Source of the DNA: Pseudomonadota bacterium
GTDB lineage: Bacteria > Pseudomonadota > Gammaproteobacteria > Xanthomonadales > Xanthomonadaceae
NCBI GenBank assembly: GCA_023386795.1
Contig: JAEWJB010000106.1
Location: forward strand, 1-33,458
Direction of reading: 5' to 3'
Length of the DNA stretch: 33,458 nucleotides
In this document: positions 24,685 to 33,123 of the stretch, piece after piece
How the letters are laid out: each line of letters starts with the position of its first letter
Numbering within the stretch: the first letter of the stretch is position 1
Translations under genes and position numbers: made by a program
Notes under the pieces: model-generated
The model's database searches: none
What the model was told of the DNA's origin: nothing
The model's input: only the letters and a program-made list of their open reading frames with translations

Positions 24685-26052
24685 ATGGACCACAAGACCC
24701 TCGAACACCTGCAGCACCTGGACGCGGCGCACCACCTGCACCCGTTCAACGACAACGCCGCACTTGCCGCCAAGGGCACGCGCATCCTCACCCGCGGGGA
24801 AGGCTGCTATGTGTGGGACGCCGAAGGGCACAAGCTGCTGGATGCCTTCGCCGGCCTGTGGTGCGTGAATATCGGCTACGGCCGCGCCGAGCTGGGCGAC
24901 GCGGCCGCCACGCAGATGCGCACGCTGGCCTACTACAACAGCTTCTTCCAGTGCACGACCGAGCCGACGATCCGCCTGGCCGCGCAGATCGCCGAGCTGA
25001 CGCCGGGCGATCTCAACCATGCCTTCTTCACCAATTCCGGCTCGGAGGCCAACGACACCATCCTGCGCCTGGTGCGCCACTTCTGGGCCGTGCAGAACCA
25101 GCCGCAGAAGAACATCTTCATCGGCCGCCACGACGGCTACCACGGCACCACCATGGCCGGGGCGAGCCTGGGCGGCATGAAGGGCATGCACAAGCAGGGC
25201 GGGCTGCCGATCCCCGACATCCACCACATCGATCCGCCGTACCCGTTCGGCGATGCCGGCGACATGGACCCGGAGGAATACGGCCTGCTCGCCGCGCGGC
25301 GGCTGGAAGACAAGATCCTCGAACTGGGGCCGGAACGCGTGGCCGCCTTCATCGGCGAGCCGATCATGGGCGCGATTGGCGTGTACATCCCGCCGCGCAG
25401 CTATTGGCCGGAGATCGAGCGCATCTGCCGCCGCTACGACGTGCTGCTGGTGGCCGACGAGGTGATCTGCGGCTTCGGCCGTACCGGCGAATGGTTCGGC
25501 TCGCAATATTTCGGCTTCCAGCCCGACGTGATGACCATCGCCAAGGGCATCACCTCCGGCTACATCCCGCTGGGCGCGGCGATCTTCAACGACCGCGTCG
25601 CCGGCGTGCTGGCCGCGCAGGGCGGCGAGCTGGCCCATGGTTGCACCTATTCGGGGCATCCGGTGTGCGCGGCGGTGGCGCTGGAGAACCTGCGCATCCT
25701 GCGCGACGAGCGCGTGGTGGAGCATGCCCGCCTCGACATCGCCCCCTACCTGGCCACGCGCTGGGCCGAGCTGGGCGAACACCGGCTGGTGGGCGAGGCG
25801 CGCATCGCCGGGTTGATGGGCGCGCTGGAGCTGGTGCCGGACAAGCGCCGGCGCGGGGTCTATTTCCCCGAGCGTGGCCAGGTCGGCGCGCTGTGCCGCG
25901 ACATCGCGCTGCGCCACGGGCTGATCCTGCGCGCCACCTATGACGCCATGCTGCTGTCGCCGCCGCTGGTCATCACCCGCCTGCAGGTGGACGAGCTGTT
26001 CGACAAGGCCTGGAAGGCGCTGGACGAGTGCGCGCAGGCGCTGGGCAAATAG
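24685..26052 (+). CDS. spuC: Polyamine:pyruvate aminotransferase (SpuC-like, class III)
   Basis: A 455-residue PLP enzyme, the size of Pseudomonas SpuC, which transaminates putrescine (and other diamines or polyamines) with pyruvate to the aminoaldehyde and L-alanine. Motifs are HHLHPFNDNAALAAKG (16-31), AFAGLWCVNIGYGR, YYNSFFQCTTEP, FFTNSGSEANDTILR (114-128), D258 in LLVADEVICGFGRTG and Schiff-base K287 in VMTIAKGITSGY. The start at 24685 follows a GGAAG ribosome-binding site, 23 bases after spuB. It gives the cluster a route that bypasses glutamylation. It might also act on GABA, since no separate GABA transaminase is seen. The next gene follows after 77 bases. Confidence 0.92.
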   Translation: MDHKTLEHLQHLDAAHHLHPFNDNAALAAKGTRILTRGEGCYVWDAEGHKLLDAFAGLWCVNIGYGRAELGDAAATQMRTLAYYNSFFQCTTEPTIRLAAQIAELTPGDLNHAFFTNSGSEANDTILRLVRHFWAVQNQPQKNIFIGRHDGYHGTTMAGASLGGMKGMHKQGGLPIPDIHHIDPPYPFGDAGDMDPEEYGLLAARRLEDKILELGPERVAAFIGEPIMGAIGVYIPPRSYWPEIERICRRYDVLLVADEVICGFGRTGEWFGSQYFGFQPDVMTIAKGITSGYIPLGAAIFNDRVAGVLAAQGGELAHGCTYSGHPVCAAVALENLRILRDERVVEHARLDIAPYLATRWAELGEHRLVGEARIAGLMGALELVPDKRRRGVYFPERGQVGALCRDIALRHGLILRATYDAMLLSPPLVITRLQVDELFDKAWKALDECAQALGK

Positions 26053-26129
26053 GCCGGCGCTGGGTACGCTGGGCGGGTCTGTCCTGACGTCCCCCACCGC
26101 CATCCCCCGTGGCTCCCTGGAGACCTTCG

Positions 26130-27269
26130 ATGAAGCTGCGCATCCTCACCCTGACCCTTGCCTCCACCCTGCTGGCCGCCTGCGGCGGCAAGGGCGATCA
26201 GAGCACCGACGCGGCGAAGTCCGGCGATGCCGGCGCGGCGAAGGAGAAGGTGCTCAACGTCTACAACTACTCGGACTACATCGCCGAGGACACCATCCCC
26301 AACTTCGAGAAGGCCAGCGGCATCAAGGTCGTCTACGACACCTTCGACAGCGACGAGATGGTGGAAACCAAGTTGCTGGCCGGCGGCAGCGGCTACGATC
26401 TGGTCGTGCCGACGCTCAACTTCTTCGGCCGCCAGATCCAGGCCGGCGTGTTCCTGCCGCTGGACAAGAGCAAGATCCCGAACCTGGCCAACCTGGACCC
26501 GGAGGTGATGAAGCGCATCGCCCAGCAGGACCCGGACAACAAGTACGGCGTGCCGTACATGATCGGCACCACCGGCATCGGCTACAACGTGGACAAGGTG
26601 AAGGCCGCCTTCGGCAGCACCGACATCGCCAACAGCTGGGACCTGGTGTTCAAGCCGGAGAACATCGCCAAGCTGAAGGATTGCGGCGTCACCATCCTGG
26701 ACACGCCGTCGGACCTGATCCCGATCGCGCTGAACTACCTCAAGCTCGACCCGCACAGCCATGACCCGGCGCAGATCCAGCAGGCCGCCGATCTCATCAA
26801 GAAGATCCGGCCCTACGTGCAGAACTTCCACTCCAGCCAGTACGTGACTTCGCTGGCCAACGGCAGCACCTGCCTGGCGGTGGGCTGGTCGGGCGACATC
26901 ATCCAGGCGCGCGATCGCGCCGAGGAAGCCAACAACGGCGTCACGGTGGCTTATTCGATTCCCAAGGAAGGCGCGCCGCAGTGGTTCGACATGCTGGCCA
27001 TTCCGAAGGACGCGCCGCACCCGGAAAACGCCTACGCGTTCATCAACTACCTGCTGCAGCCGGAAGTGGCCGCGGCCAACACCAACTTCATCCACTACGC
27101 CAACCCGGTGCCGAAGGCCACGCCGCTGGTGTCGGAGGAGATCCGCAACGACCCGACCATCTACCCGCCGGCCGACGTGGCGGCGAAGATGTTCACCTAT
27201 TCGATCAACCCGCCGGAAGTGGACAAGCTGTACACGCGCCTGTGGACGGAGATCAAGACCGGCCGCTGA
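26130..27269 (+). CDS. potF: PotF/SpuE-like polyamine-binding lipoprotein (paralogue 1)
   Basis: A 379-residue periplasmic binding protein of the PotD/PotF family (SBP_bac_8). The ATG at 26130 opens a lipoprotein signal MKLRILTLTLASTLLAAC with lipidation at C18, so it is probably membrane-anchored. Polyamine-site segments align with E. coli PotF: YNYSDYI (45-51), VVPTLNFFG (92-100), GTTGIGYNVDKVK, AVGWSGDIIQARDRA (250-264) and QWFDMLAIP (284-292). Here PotF W37, S85 and F276 correspond to Y47, T95 and W285. The Trp at the last position is the state seen in spermidine-preferring SpuE and PotD, so spermidine may be preferred. It captures ligand for the PotGHI transporter encoded downstream. Confidence 0.9.
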   Translation: MKLRILTLTLASTLLAACGGKGDQSTDAAKSGDAGAAKEKVLNVYNYSDYIAEDTIPNFEKASGIKVVYDTFDSDEMVETKLLAGGSGYDLVVPTLNFFGRQIQAGVFLPLDKSKIPNLANLDPEVMKRIAQQDPDNKYGVPYMIGTTGIGYNVDKVKAAFGSTDIANSWDLVFKPENIAKLKDCGVTILDTPSDLIPIALNYLKLDPHSHDPAQIQQAADLIKKIRPYVQNFHSSQYVTSLANGSTCLAVGWSGDIIQARDRAEEANNGVTVAYSIPKEGAPQWFDMLAIPKDAPHPENAYAFINYLLQPEVAAANTNFIHYANPVPKATPLVSEEIRNDPTIYPPADVAAKMFTYSINPPEVDKLYTRLWTEIKTGR

Positions 27270-27389
27270 GCGCGGGCGAGTGCGTCGCGGCCGTCGGCAG
27301 GCGGTCGCGGCTGAGTGGAATTCTCCGACGCGCCAGCAGAGCGCGCGGAAGTCGATAGGGGAGGGCAACACCGGGGGCTGCCTGTGCGG

Positions 27390-27415
27390 CGCCCGTCACC
27401 GCCGCCCGACGGGCG
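27390..27415 (+). other. Stem-loop in the potF1-potF2 gap
   Basis: CGCCCGTC and GACGGGCG form a perfect 8-bp stem around a 10-base loop, ending six bases before the GGAGG ribosome-binding site of the second potF. The gap (27270-27430, 161 bases) also contains GGTCGCGGCTGA, the first 12 bases of a REP-like unit. The hairpin could tune translation of potF2, or be chance in very GC-rich DNA. Confidence 0.35.
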
Positions 27416-27430
27416 GCCTCGGAGGCCACG

Positions 27431-28579
27431 ATGAAGCACGCGAGTAGGTGGATGCTGGCGGTTGCGGTGGTGGTAATGGGGATGGGCGGCTGCGGCCGCG
27501 AGAGCGGCACGCAGGCCGGCCACGACGGCAGCGGCAAACCGGCCGCGGCCGAGGCGAAGGAACTCAACGTCTACAACTGGTCGGACTACATCGCCGCCGG
27601 CACCGTGCCCGGCTTCGAGCAGGCCACCGGCGTCAAGGTCGTCTACGACGTATTCGACAGCAACGAATTGCTGGAGGCCAAGCTGCTGGCCGGCGGCAGC
27701 GGCTACGACGTCGTGGTGCCTTCGCTGAGTTTCCTCGGCCGGCAGATCCAGGCCGGCGTGTTCCAGCCGCTGGACAAGTCGAAGATTCCCAATCTCGCCA
27801 ACCTCGACCCGGCGATGATGGCGCGCATCGCTCAGCAGGATCCCGGCAACAAGTACGCGGTGCCGTACCTGTGGGGCACCACCGGCATCGGCTACAACAT
27901 CGACAAGGTGAAGGCTGCCTTCGGCACCGAGGAGGTGGTCAACAGCTGGGACCTGGTGTTCAAGCCGGATAACCTGGCCAAGCTCAAGGATTGCGGGGTG
28001 ACGATCCTCGATACCCCGTCGGAGATCATCCCGACGGTGCTGCATTACCTCGGCGAGGATCCCAACAGCACGGATCCTGCGGTGATCACGCGCGCGGTGA
28101 AGGTGCTGCGCGGCATCCGTCCGTACATCCGCAACTTCCATTCCTCGCAGTACATCGACGGCCTGGCCAAGGGCAATGTCTGCCTGGCGGTGGGCTGGTC
28201 CGGCGATGTGCTGCAGGCGCGGGACCGCGCAAACGAAGCGGCCAACGGCGTGCATATCGCCTATTCGATCCCGAAGGAAGGCGCGCTGCAGTTCTTCGAC
28301 ATGCTCGCCATCCCGAAGGACGCCGCGCATCCGGACAACGCGCATGCCTTCATCAACTACCTGCTGCGGCCGGAAGTGGCGGCGGCGAACACCAACTTCG
28401 TCAGCTATCCCAACCCGGTGACCACGGCCACGCCGCTGATCGATGCGGCCATCCGCGACAACAAGACGATCTACCCGCCGCCGGAGGTGCAGGCCAAGCT
28501 GTTCGGCCTGAAGATCCTGCCGCCGGAAGTCGATCGCCTGTATACGCGGCTGTGGACGGAGCTGAAGACCGGCCAGTAG
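27431..28579 (+). CDS. potF: PotF/SpuD-like putrescine-binding lipoprotein (paralogue 2)
   Basis: A 382-residue paralogue of the preceding gene. The N-terminus MKHASRWMLAVAVVVMGMGGC has a lipobox-like GMGGC with C21. Ligand-site residues match E. coli PotF: W50-S51-D52 in YNWSDYI, S98 in VVPSLSFLG, W256 and D259 in VGWSGDV, and F288 and D290 in QFFDMLAIP. These suggest putrescine as ligand. A strong GGAGG ribosome-binding site precedes the ATG. Long blocks are shared with paralogue 1 (GRQIQAGVF, NSWDLVFKP, RNFHSSQY / QNFHSSQY), pointing to tandem duplication, although the signal peptides and gaps differ. A stem-loop separates it from potG. Confidence 0.92.
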   Translation: MKHASRWMLAVAVVVMGMGGCGRESGTQAGHDGSGKPAAAEAKELNVYNWSDYIAAGTVPGFEQATGVKVVYDVFDSNELLEAKLLAGGSGYDVVVPSLSFLGRQIQAGVFQPLDKSKIPNLANLDPAMMARIAQQDPGNKYAVPYLWGTTGIGYNIDKVKAAFGTEEVVNSWDLVFKPDNLAKLKDCGVTILDTPSEIIPTVLHYLGEDPNSTDPAVITRAVKVLRGIRPYIRNFHSSQYIDGLAKGNVCLAVGWSGDVLQARDRANEAANGVHIAYSIPKEGALQFFDMLAIPKDAAHPDNAHAFINYLLRPEVAAANTNFVSYPNPVTTATPLIDAAIRDNKTIYPPPEVQAKLFGLKILPPEVDRLYTRLWTELKTGQ

Positions 28580-28587
28580 CGCGCCCG

Positions 28588-28609
28588 GCCACGCGTGCAT
28601 GCGCGTGGC
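28588..28609 (+). other. Stem-loop after potF2
   Basis: GCCACGCG and CGCGTGGC form a perfect 8-bp stem with a TGCATG loop, nine bases after the potF2 stop and before potG. Only a weak T run (GGGTTTG) follows. It could stabilise the upstream message or partly terminate it, giving more binding protein than transporter, as is common in ABC importer operons. Confidence 0.5.
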
Positions 28610-28712
28610 GGGTTTGCCCGTGACCGCGCCGGCGGCATCTGCGATCATGCCGCCGGGCGTCGGCACCGGGCAGCGTGGCCAGCGCAACGTTGTTCCACTG
28701 CAGAGGGATTCC

Positions 28713-29852
28713 ATGGCACCGATCGACGCCAAGCCCGAGCGAGCGCCCCCTCCGCCCACCGGCGGCGAGGGCTATCTCTCCATCCAGGACGTGCGCAAGG
28801 AGTTCGACGGCTTCGTGGCCGTCGACGACGTCAACCTGCAGATCCGCAAGGGCGAAATTTTCGCGCTGCTGGGCGGCTCGGGCAGTGGCAAGTCCACGCT
28901 GCTGCGCTGCCTGGCCGGTTTCGAGAAGCCCACCAAGGGGCGCATCGTCCTCGACGGGCAGGTGATGAACGACCTGCCGCCCTACGAGCGGCCGATCAAC
29001 ATGATGTTTCAGTCCTACGCGCTGTTTCCGCACATGACGGTGGAGCAGAACATCGCCTTCGGCCTGAAGCAGGATGGCCTGTCGCGCGACGCCGTGCGCA
29101 AGCGCGTGGGCGAGATGCTGGAGCTGGTGCAGCTGGGCAAGCTCGGCAAGCGCAAGCCGCACCAGCTTTCCGGCGGGCAGCAGCAGCGCGTGGCGTTGGC
29201 GCGTTCGCTGGCCAAGGGGCCCAAGCTGCTGCTGCTCGACGAACCGATGGGGGCGCTGGACAAGAAGCTGCGCTCGCGCATGCAGCTGGAGCTGGTCAAC
29301 ATCATCGAGACCTCCGGCGTCACCTGCGTGATGGTCACCCATGACCAGGAAGAGGCCATGACCATGGCCACCCGCATCGCACTGATGGACCAGGGCTGGA
29401 TCCAGCAGGTCGGCAAGCCGGACGACATCTACGAGCAGCCGGCCAACCGCTTCGCGGCCGAGTTCATCGGCTCGGTGAACCTGATCGATGGCGTGATCGA
29501 CGAGGACCTGCCCGAATACGTCACGCTGAAGACGGACGTGCTGCCGGTGCCGATCTACATCGGCCATGGCATCACCGGCTTCGAGGGCCAGCAGGTGTCC
29601 TTCGCGGTGCGCCCGGAGAAGCTGGTCATCGGCAAGGACGAGCCGGCCCATCCCTACAACAAGGCGCGTGGCACCATCGAGGACATCGCGTATTTCGGTA
29701 GCCATTCGGTCTACCACGTGCGGCTGCCCAGCGGCTTCAAGCTGATGGCCAACTTCACCAACCAGCAGCGTTGGGCCAGCGAGGGCATGACCTGGGGCGA
29801 CGAAGTGTGGGTGGGTTGGGGCGAGAACGACGGCGTGGTGCTGACCTCATGA
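28713..29852 (+). CDS. potG: Polyamine ABC transporter ATP-binding protein
   Basis: A 379-residue ABC ATPase (E. coli PotG is of similar size). Walker A is GGSGSGKS (54-61), the Q-loop MMFQSYALFPHM (97-108), the signature LSGGQQQRVALARSL (152-166), Walker B LLLLDEPMGALD (172-183) and the switch histidine H210 in VTHDQEEA. A C-terminal TOBE domain follows (about 290-375, with SFAVRPEKLVIG). It energises PotH-PotI import of putrescine or spermidine at the inner membrane. The start at 28713 follows an AGAGGGAT ribosome-binding site. The stop overlaps potH (ATGA). An in-frame extension to 28599 is ignored because it lacks family similarity. Confidence 0.94.
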   Translation: MAPIDAKPERAPPPPTGGEGYLSIQDVRKEFDGFVAVDDVNLQIRKGEIFALLGGSGSGKSTLLRCLAGFEKPTKGRIVLDGQVMNDLPPYERPINMMFQSYALFPHMTVEQNIAFGLKQDGLSRDAVRKRVGEMLELVQLGKLGKRKPHQLSGGQQQRVALARSLAKGPKLLLLDEPMGALDKKLRSRMQLELVNIIETSGVTCVMVTHDQEEAMTMATRIALMDQGWIQQVGKPDDIYEQPANRFAAEFIGSVNLIDGVIDEDLPEYVTLKTDVLPVPIYIGHGITGFEGQQVSFAVRPEKLVIGKDEPAHPYNKARGTIEDIAYFGSHSVYHVRLPSGFKLMANFTNQQRWASEGMTWGDEVWVGWGENDGVVLTS

Positions 29853-30760
29853 ACCTCGCCCCGCTCAAGCGCTGGCTGCCGGGTGCGCGCTGGGGCGTGA
29901 TTGCACCGCCGTACCTGTGGCTGATCGTGTTCTTCGCGATCCCGTTCCTGATCGTGCTGAAGATTTCCTTCTCGCGGCTGGCCATCGCCATGCCGCCGTA
30001 CACGCCGATCCTGGAATACGTGGACAACGCGTTCCACCTCAAGCTCAACCTCGGCAACTACCTCAACCTGCTGACCGACAGCCAGTACATCGCGGCCTAC
30101 CTGAGTTCGATCAAGATCGCGGCGATCTCCACCGTGCTGGCACTGCTGGTGGGTTACCCGATGGCCTATGTCATCGCGCGGATGTCGCCGGCCGCACGCA
30201 ACGTGGCGATGATGCTGGTGGTTCTGCCTTCGTGGACGTCGTTCCTGATCCGCGTGTATGCGTGGATCGGCATCCTCGACAGCAACGGCCTGCTCAACCG
30301 CACGCTGATGGGCCTCGGGTTGATCGACGAGCCGCTGCACATTCTCTATACCCCGGTGGCGGCCTACATCGGCATCGTGTACTGCTACCTGCCCTTCATG
30401 GTGTTGCCGCTGTACGCCACGCTGGTCAAGCTCGACCGGCGCCTGCTCGAAGCCGCCTACGACCTTGGCGCGCGCCCGTGGAAGGCCTTCCTCACCATCA
30501 CGCTGCCGATGTCGCGCAGCGGCATCATCGCCGGCTGCATGCTGGTGATGATCCCGGCGGTGGGCGAGTTCGTGATTCCGGAAATGCTCGGCGGCCCGGA
30601 CACGCTGATGATCGGCCGCGTGCTGTGGGGCGAGTTCTTCAACAATCGCGACTGGCCGGCGGCCTCGGCGGTGGCGATCGTGATGCTGCTCCTGCTGCTG
30701 GTGCCGATCCTGATCTTCAACCGTTACCAGCAGCGCGACCTGGAAGGGAGGTTGTCGTGA
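29849..30760 (+). CDS. potH: Polyamine ABC transporter permease PotH
   Basis: A 303-residue inner-membrane permease with six predicted helices; E. coli PotH has 317. Hydrophobic segments include PPYLWLIVFFAIPFLIVL near the N-terminus, AAISTVLALLVGYPMAYVIA, MMLVVLPSWTSFLIRVYAW and SAVAIVMLLLLLVPILIF at the end. The EAA loop that contacts the ATPase is LLEAAYDLGARPWKAFLTIT followed by LP. The start is set by overlap with the potG stop (ATGA), and the stop overlaps the potI GTG start (GTGA). It forms the channel with PotI. Confidence 0.94.
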   Translation: MNLAPLKRWLPGARWGVIAPPYLWLIVFFAIPFLIVLKISFSRLAIAMPPYTPILEYVDNAFHLKLNLGNYLNLLTDSQYIAAYLSSIKIAAISTVLALLVGYPMAYVIARMSPAARNVAMMLVVLPSWTSFLIRVYAWIGILDSNGLLNRTLMGLGLIDEPLHILYTPVAAYIGIVYCYLPFMVLPLYATLVKLDRRLLEAAYDLGARPWKAFLTITLPMSRSGIIAGCMLVMIPAVGEFVIPEMLGGPDTLMIGRVLWGEFFNNRDWPAASAVAIVMLLLLLVPILIFNRYQQRDLEGRLS

Positions 30761-31602
30761 TCGGCGACCGTGGCGGCAAGGTGATGGGGTGGTCGGTGCT
30801 GGTGTTCGGCTTTGCCTTCCTGTACCTGCCGATCCTGCTGCTGATCGTCTACTCGTTCAATTCCTCGCGGCTGGCGACGGTGTGGGCGGGTTTCTCGACC
30901 AAGTGGTACGGCGAGCTGCTGCGTGACCGGCAGATGCTGGACGCTGCGTGGATCAGCCTGCGCGTGGCGTTCTGGACGGCGACTGCCTCGATGGTGATCG
31001 GCACGATGGCCGCGCTGGTGATGACCCGGCTGCGTCGGTTCCCTGGAAAGACGCTGTTCGGCGCGCTGATCACCGCGCCGCTGGTGATGCCGGAAGTGAT
31101 CATCGGCCTGTCCATCCTGCTGATGCTGGTCTCGATGGGGGGCGTGCTGGGCATCGCGCCGAAAGGCGTGATGGCGATCTGGGTGGCGCACGTCACCTTC
31201 ACCATCTCGTTCGTGACGGTGGTGGTGTCCTCGCGGCTGCAGGAACTGGACCGCTCGCTGGAAGAGGCGGCGATGGACCTGGGCGCGAACCGGCTGAAGG
31301 TGTTTTTCCTGATCACGCTGCCGATCATCGCGCCGGCGCTGGTGTCCGGTTGGCTGCTTGCCTTCACGTTGTCGCTGGACGACGTGGTGATCGCCAGCTT
31401 CGTGGCCGGCCCGAGTTCGACCACGCTGCCGATGAAGGTGTTTTCCTCGGTGCGGCTGGGCATCAGCCCGAAGATCAACGCGCTAGCGACGATCATGGTG
31501 CTGGCCGTGTCGCTAGCTGCAGTGGTGGGGTGGTGGCTCATGGCGCGCAGCGAGAAGCGCCGGCAGCGCGACATGCAGCTGGCGTTGCAGGACAACAGCT
31601 GA
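30757..31602 (+). CDS. potI: Polyamine ABC transporter permease PotI
   Basis: A 281-residue permease, the same length as E. coli PotI. The GTG start at 30757 overlaps the potH stop and has a strong GGAAGGGAGG ribosome-binding site. Visible features are the first helix (VLVFGFAFLYLPILLLIVYSF), SLRVAFWTATASMVIGTMAA, the EAA loop LEEAAMDLGANRLKVFFLIT with LP, and FTLSLDDVVIASFVAGPSS, a conserved stretch of PotI/PotC proteins. It is the last gene of the tightly overlapping potGHI block; the aldehyde dehydrogenase gene follows after 102 bases that contain a 6-bp stem (GCAGCG-TTCCAC-CGCTGC, 31617-31634) without a T tract. Confidence 0.94.
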   Translation: MIGDRGGKVMGWSVLVFGFAFLYLPILLLIVYSFNSSRLATVWAGFSTKWYGELLRDRQMLDAAWISLRVAFWTATASMVIGTMAALVMTRLRRFPGKTLFGALITAPLVMPEVIIGLSILLMLVSMGGVLGIAPKGVMAIWVAHVTFTISFVTVVVSSRLQELDRSLEEAAMDLGANRLKVFFLITLPIIAPALVSGWLLAFTLSLDDVVIASFVAGPSSTTLPMKVFSSVRLGISPKINALATIMVLAVSLAAVVGWWLMARSEKRRQRDMQLALQDNS

Positions 31603-31704
31603 TCGCGCGGCATTCCGCAGCGTTCCACCGCTGCAATGCTCCGCTGACATCGCCACGACCCGGTGCGGACTACCATGGCCGCCTGAATTCCGTGGAGTCT
31701 CCCG

Positions 31705-33072
31705 ATGACCAGCTACCAGACGATCAACCCCCATAGCGGGCAATCCGAATACACGGTGCAGCTGATGGATGCCGCGGCGATCGAGCAGCGCCTGGCTGCC
31801 GCGTCGCAGGCATTTGCGGCCTGGGCGGCGCGCCCGCTCGAAGCGCGCGCCGTGCTGCTGCGCCGGGTCGGCGAGGCCCTGACCCGTCGCCGCGAGGACA
31901 TCCAGCGCGTGATGACCGCCGAGATGGGCAAGCTGCGCGTGGAGGCGCTGGCGGAGATCGACAAGTGCGCGCAAGCCTGCGCGTACTACGCCGATCACGC
32001 CGCCGAATACCTGCAGCCCAGGCAGATTCGCACCGAGGCGCAGCGCAGCTATGTGCGCTATGAGCCCATCGGCTGCGTGTTGGCGGTGATGCCGTGGAAT
32101 TTCCCGATCTGGCAGGTGTTCCGCTTCCTCGCGCCGGGCCTGATGGCCGGCAACGTGGCCTTGCTCAAGCATGCGAGCAACGTGCCGCGCTGCGCGGATG
32201 CGATCAAGTCGGTGCTGGACGAGGCGGGTGTGCCGGCTGGCGTGTTCGATGTGCTGCATATCGACAACGACCAGGCGGCCGAAGTGCTGCGCGATCCGCG
32301 TGTGGTGGCGGTGACGCTGACCGGCAGCGAGCGGGCGGGGCGGTCGATTGCCGGCAATGCGGGCGAGCAGCTGAAGAAGAGCGTGATGGAGCTGGGCGGC
32401 AGCGACGCGTTCGTGGTGCTGGACGATGCGGACCTGGACAAGACGGTGGCGGCGGCGGTGAAGTCGCGTTTCGACAATGCGGGGCAGACCTGCATCGCGG
32501 CCAAGCGTTTCATCGTGGTGGCGCCGATTGCCGATGCGTTCGTGGAGAAGTTCGTGGCGGCGGCATCGAAGCGCGTGGCGGGCGATCCGCAGCGCGAGGA
32601 CGTGACGCTGGCGCCGATGGCCCGCGCGGACCTGCGCGATGAGTTGCACAAGCAGGTGCAGGCGAGCGTGGAGAAGGGCGCGAAGGTATTGCTGGGCGGC
32701 GAGCCGGTGGCGGGCACGCATGCGGCGTACCCGGCGACGATCCTCGATGCGGTGGGCCCGGGCATGCCGGCCTACGAGGAGGAGTTGTTCGGGCCGGTGG
32801 CGGCGATCCTGCGGGTGGCCGACGAGGCCGAGGCGGTACGGGTGGCGAACGATACGACGTACGGCCTTGGCGGCAGCGTGTGGACCGGCGATGCGGCGCG
32901 CGGCGAGCGGGTGGCGCAGCAGCTGCAATGCGGGGCTGCGTTCGTCAACGCGATCGTCAAGAGCGACGTGCGGCTGCCGTTCGGCGGGACCAAGCGGTCA
33001 GGATTCGGGCGGGAGTTGGCCGAGCATGGCATTCATGAGTTCACCAACGTCAAGACGGTCTATGTGGCTTAG
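31705..33072 (+). CDS. sad: Succinate semialdehyde dehydrogenase, Sad/YneI type
   Basis: A 455-residue aldehyde dehydrogenase of the short Sad/YneI group (E. coli Sad is 462) rather than the longer GabD. It oxidises succinate semialdehyde to succinate with NAD+, the last step from GABA into the TCA cycle. Visible features are VMPWNFPIWQVFRF (128-141), KHASNVPRCA, TGSERAG (206-212), E229 in MELGGSDAF, C263 in NAGQTCIAAKRF and LPFGGTKRSGFGRELAEHG near the end. A GGAG ribosome-binding site precedes the ATG. A weak -10 (TACCAT, 31671-31676) suggests it may have its own promoter besides read-through from pot. From about 32300 its codons end in G far more than those of neighbouring genes. A strong terminator follows. 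Confidence 0.92.
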   Translation: MTSYQTINPHSGQSEYTVQLMDAAAIEQRLAAASQAFAAWAARPLEARAVLLRRVGEALTRRREDIQRVMTAEMGKLRVEALAEIDKCAQACAYYADHAAEYLQPRQIRTEAQRSYVRYEPIGCVLAVMPWNFPIWQVFRFLAPGLMAGNVALLKHASNVPRCADAIKSVLDEAGVPAGVFDVLHIDNDQAAEVLRDPRVVAVTLTGSERAGRSIAGNAGEQLKKSVMELGGSDAFVVLDDADLDKTVAAAVKSRFDNAGQTCIAAKRFIVVAPIADAFVEKFVAAASKRVAGDPQREDVTLAPMARADLRDELHKQVQASVEKGAKVLLGGEPVAGTHAAYPATILDAVGPGMPAYEEELFGPVAAILRVADEAEAVRVANDTTYGLGGSVWTGDAARGERVAQQLQCGAAFVNAIVKSDVRLPFGGTKRSGFGRELAEHGIHEFTNVKTVYVA

Positions 33073-33096
33073 GACGTAGGTGGGGGTTTTTTTGTT

Positions 33097-33123
33097 GGGC
33101 GGCCGTTGGCCGCCCTTTTTGTT
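33097..33123 (+). terminator. Intrinsic terminator closing the polyamine cluster
   Basis: A perfect 8-bp stem (GGGCGGCC / GGCCGCCC) with a GTT loop and a TTTTTGTTT tail, 24 bases after the sad stop. Confidence 0.95.

Noticed and set aside
31617..31634. GCAGCG-TTCCAC-CGCTGC stem after potI as a terminator
   Set aside because: The stem is only 6 bp and no T tract follows, so termination cannot be claimed.
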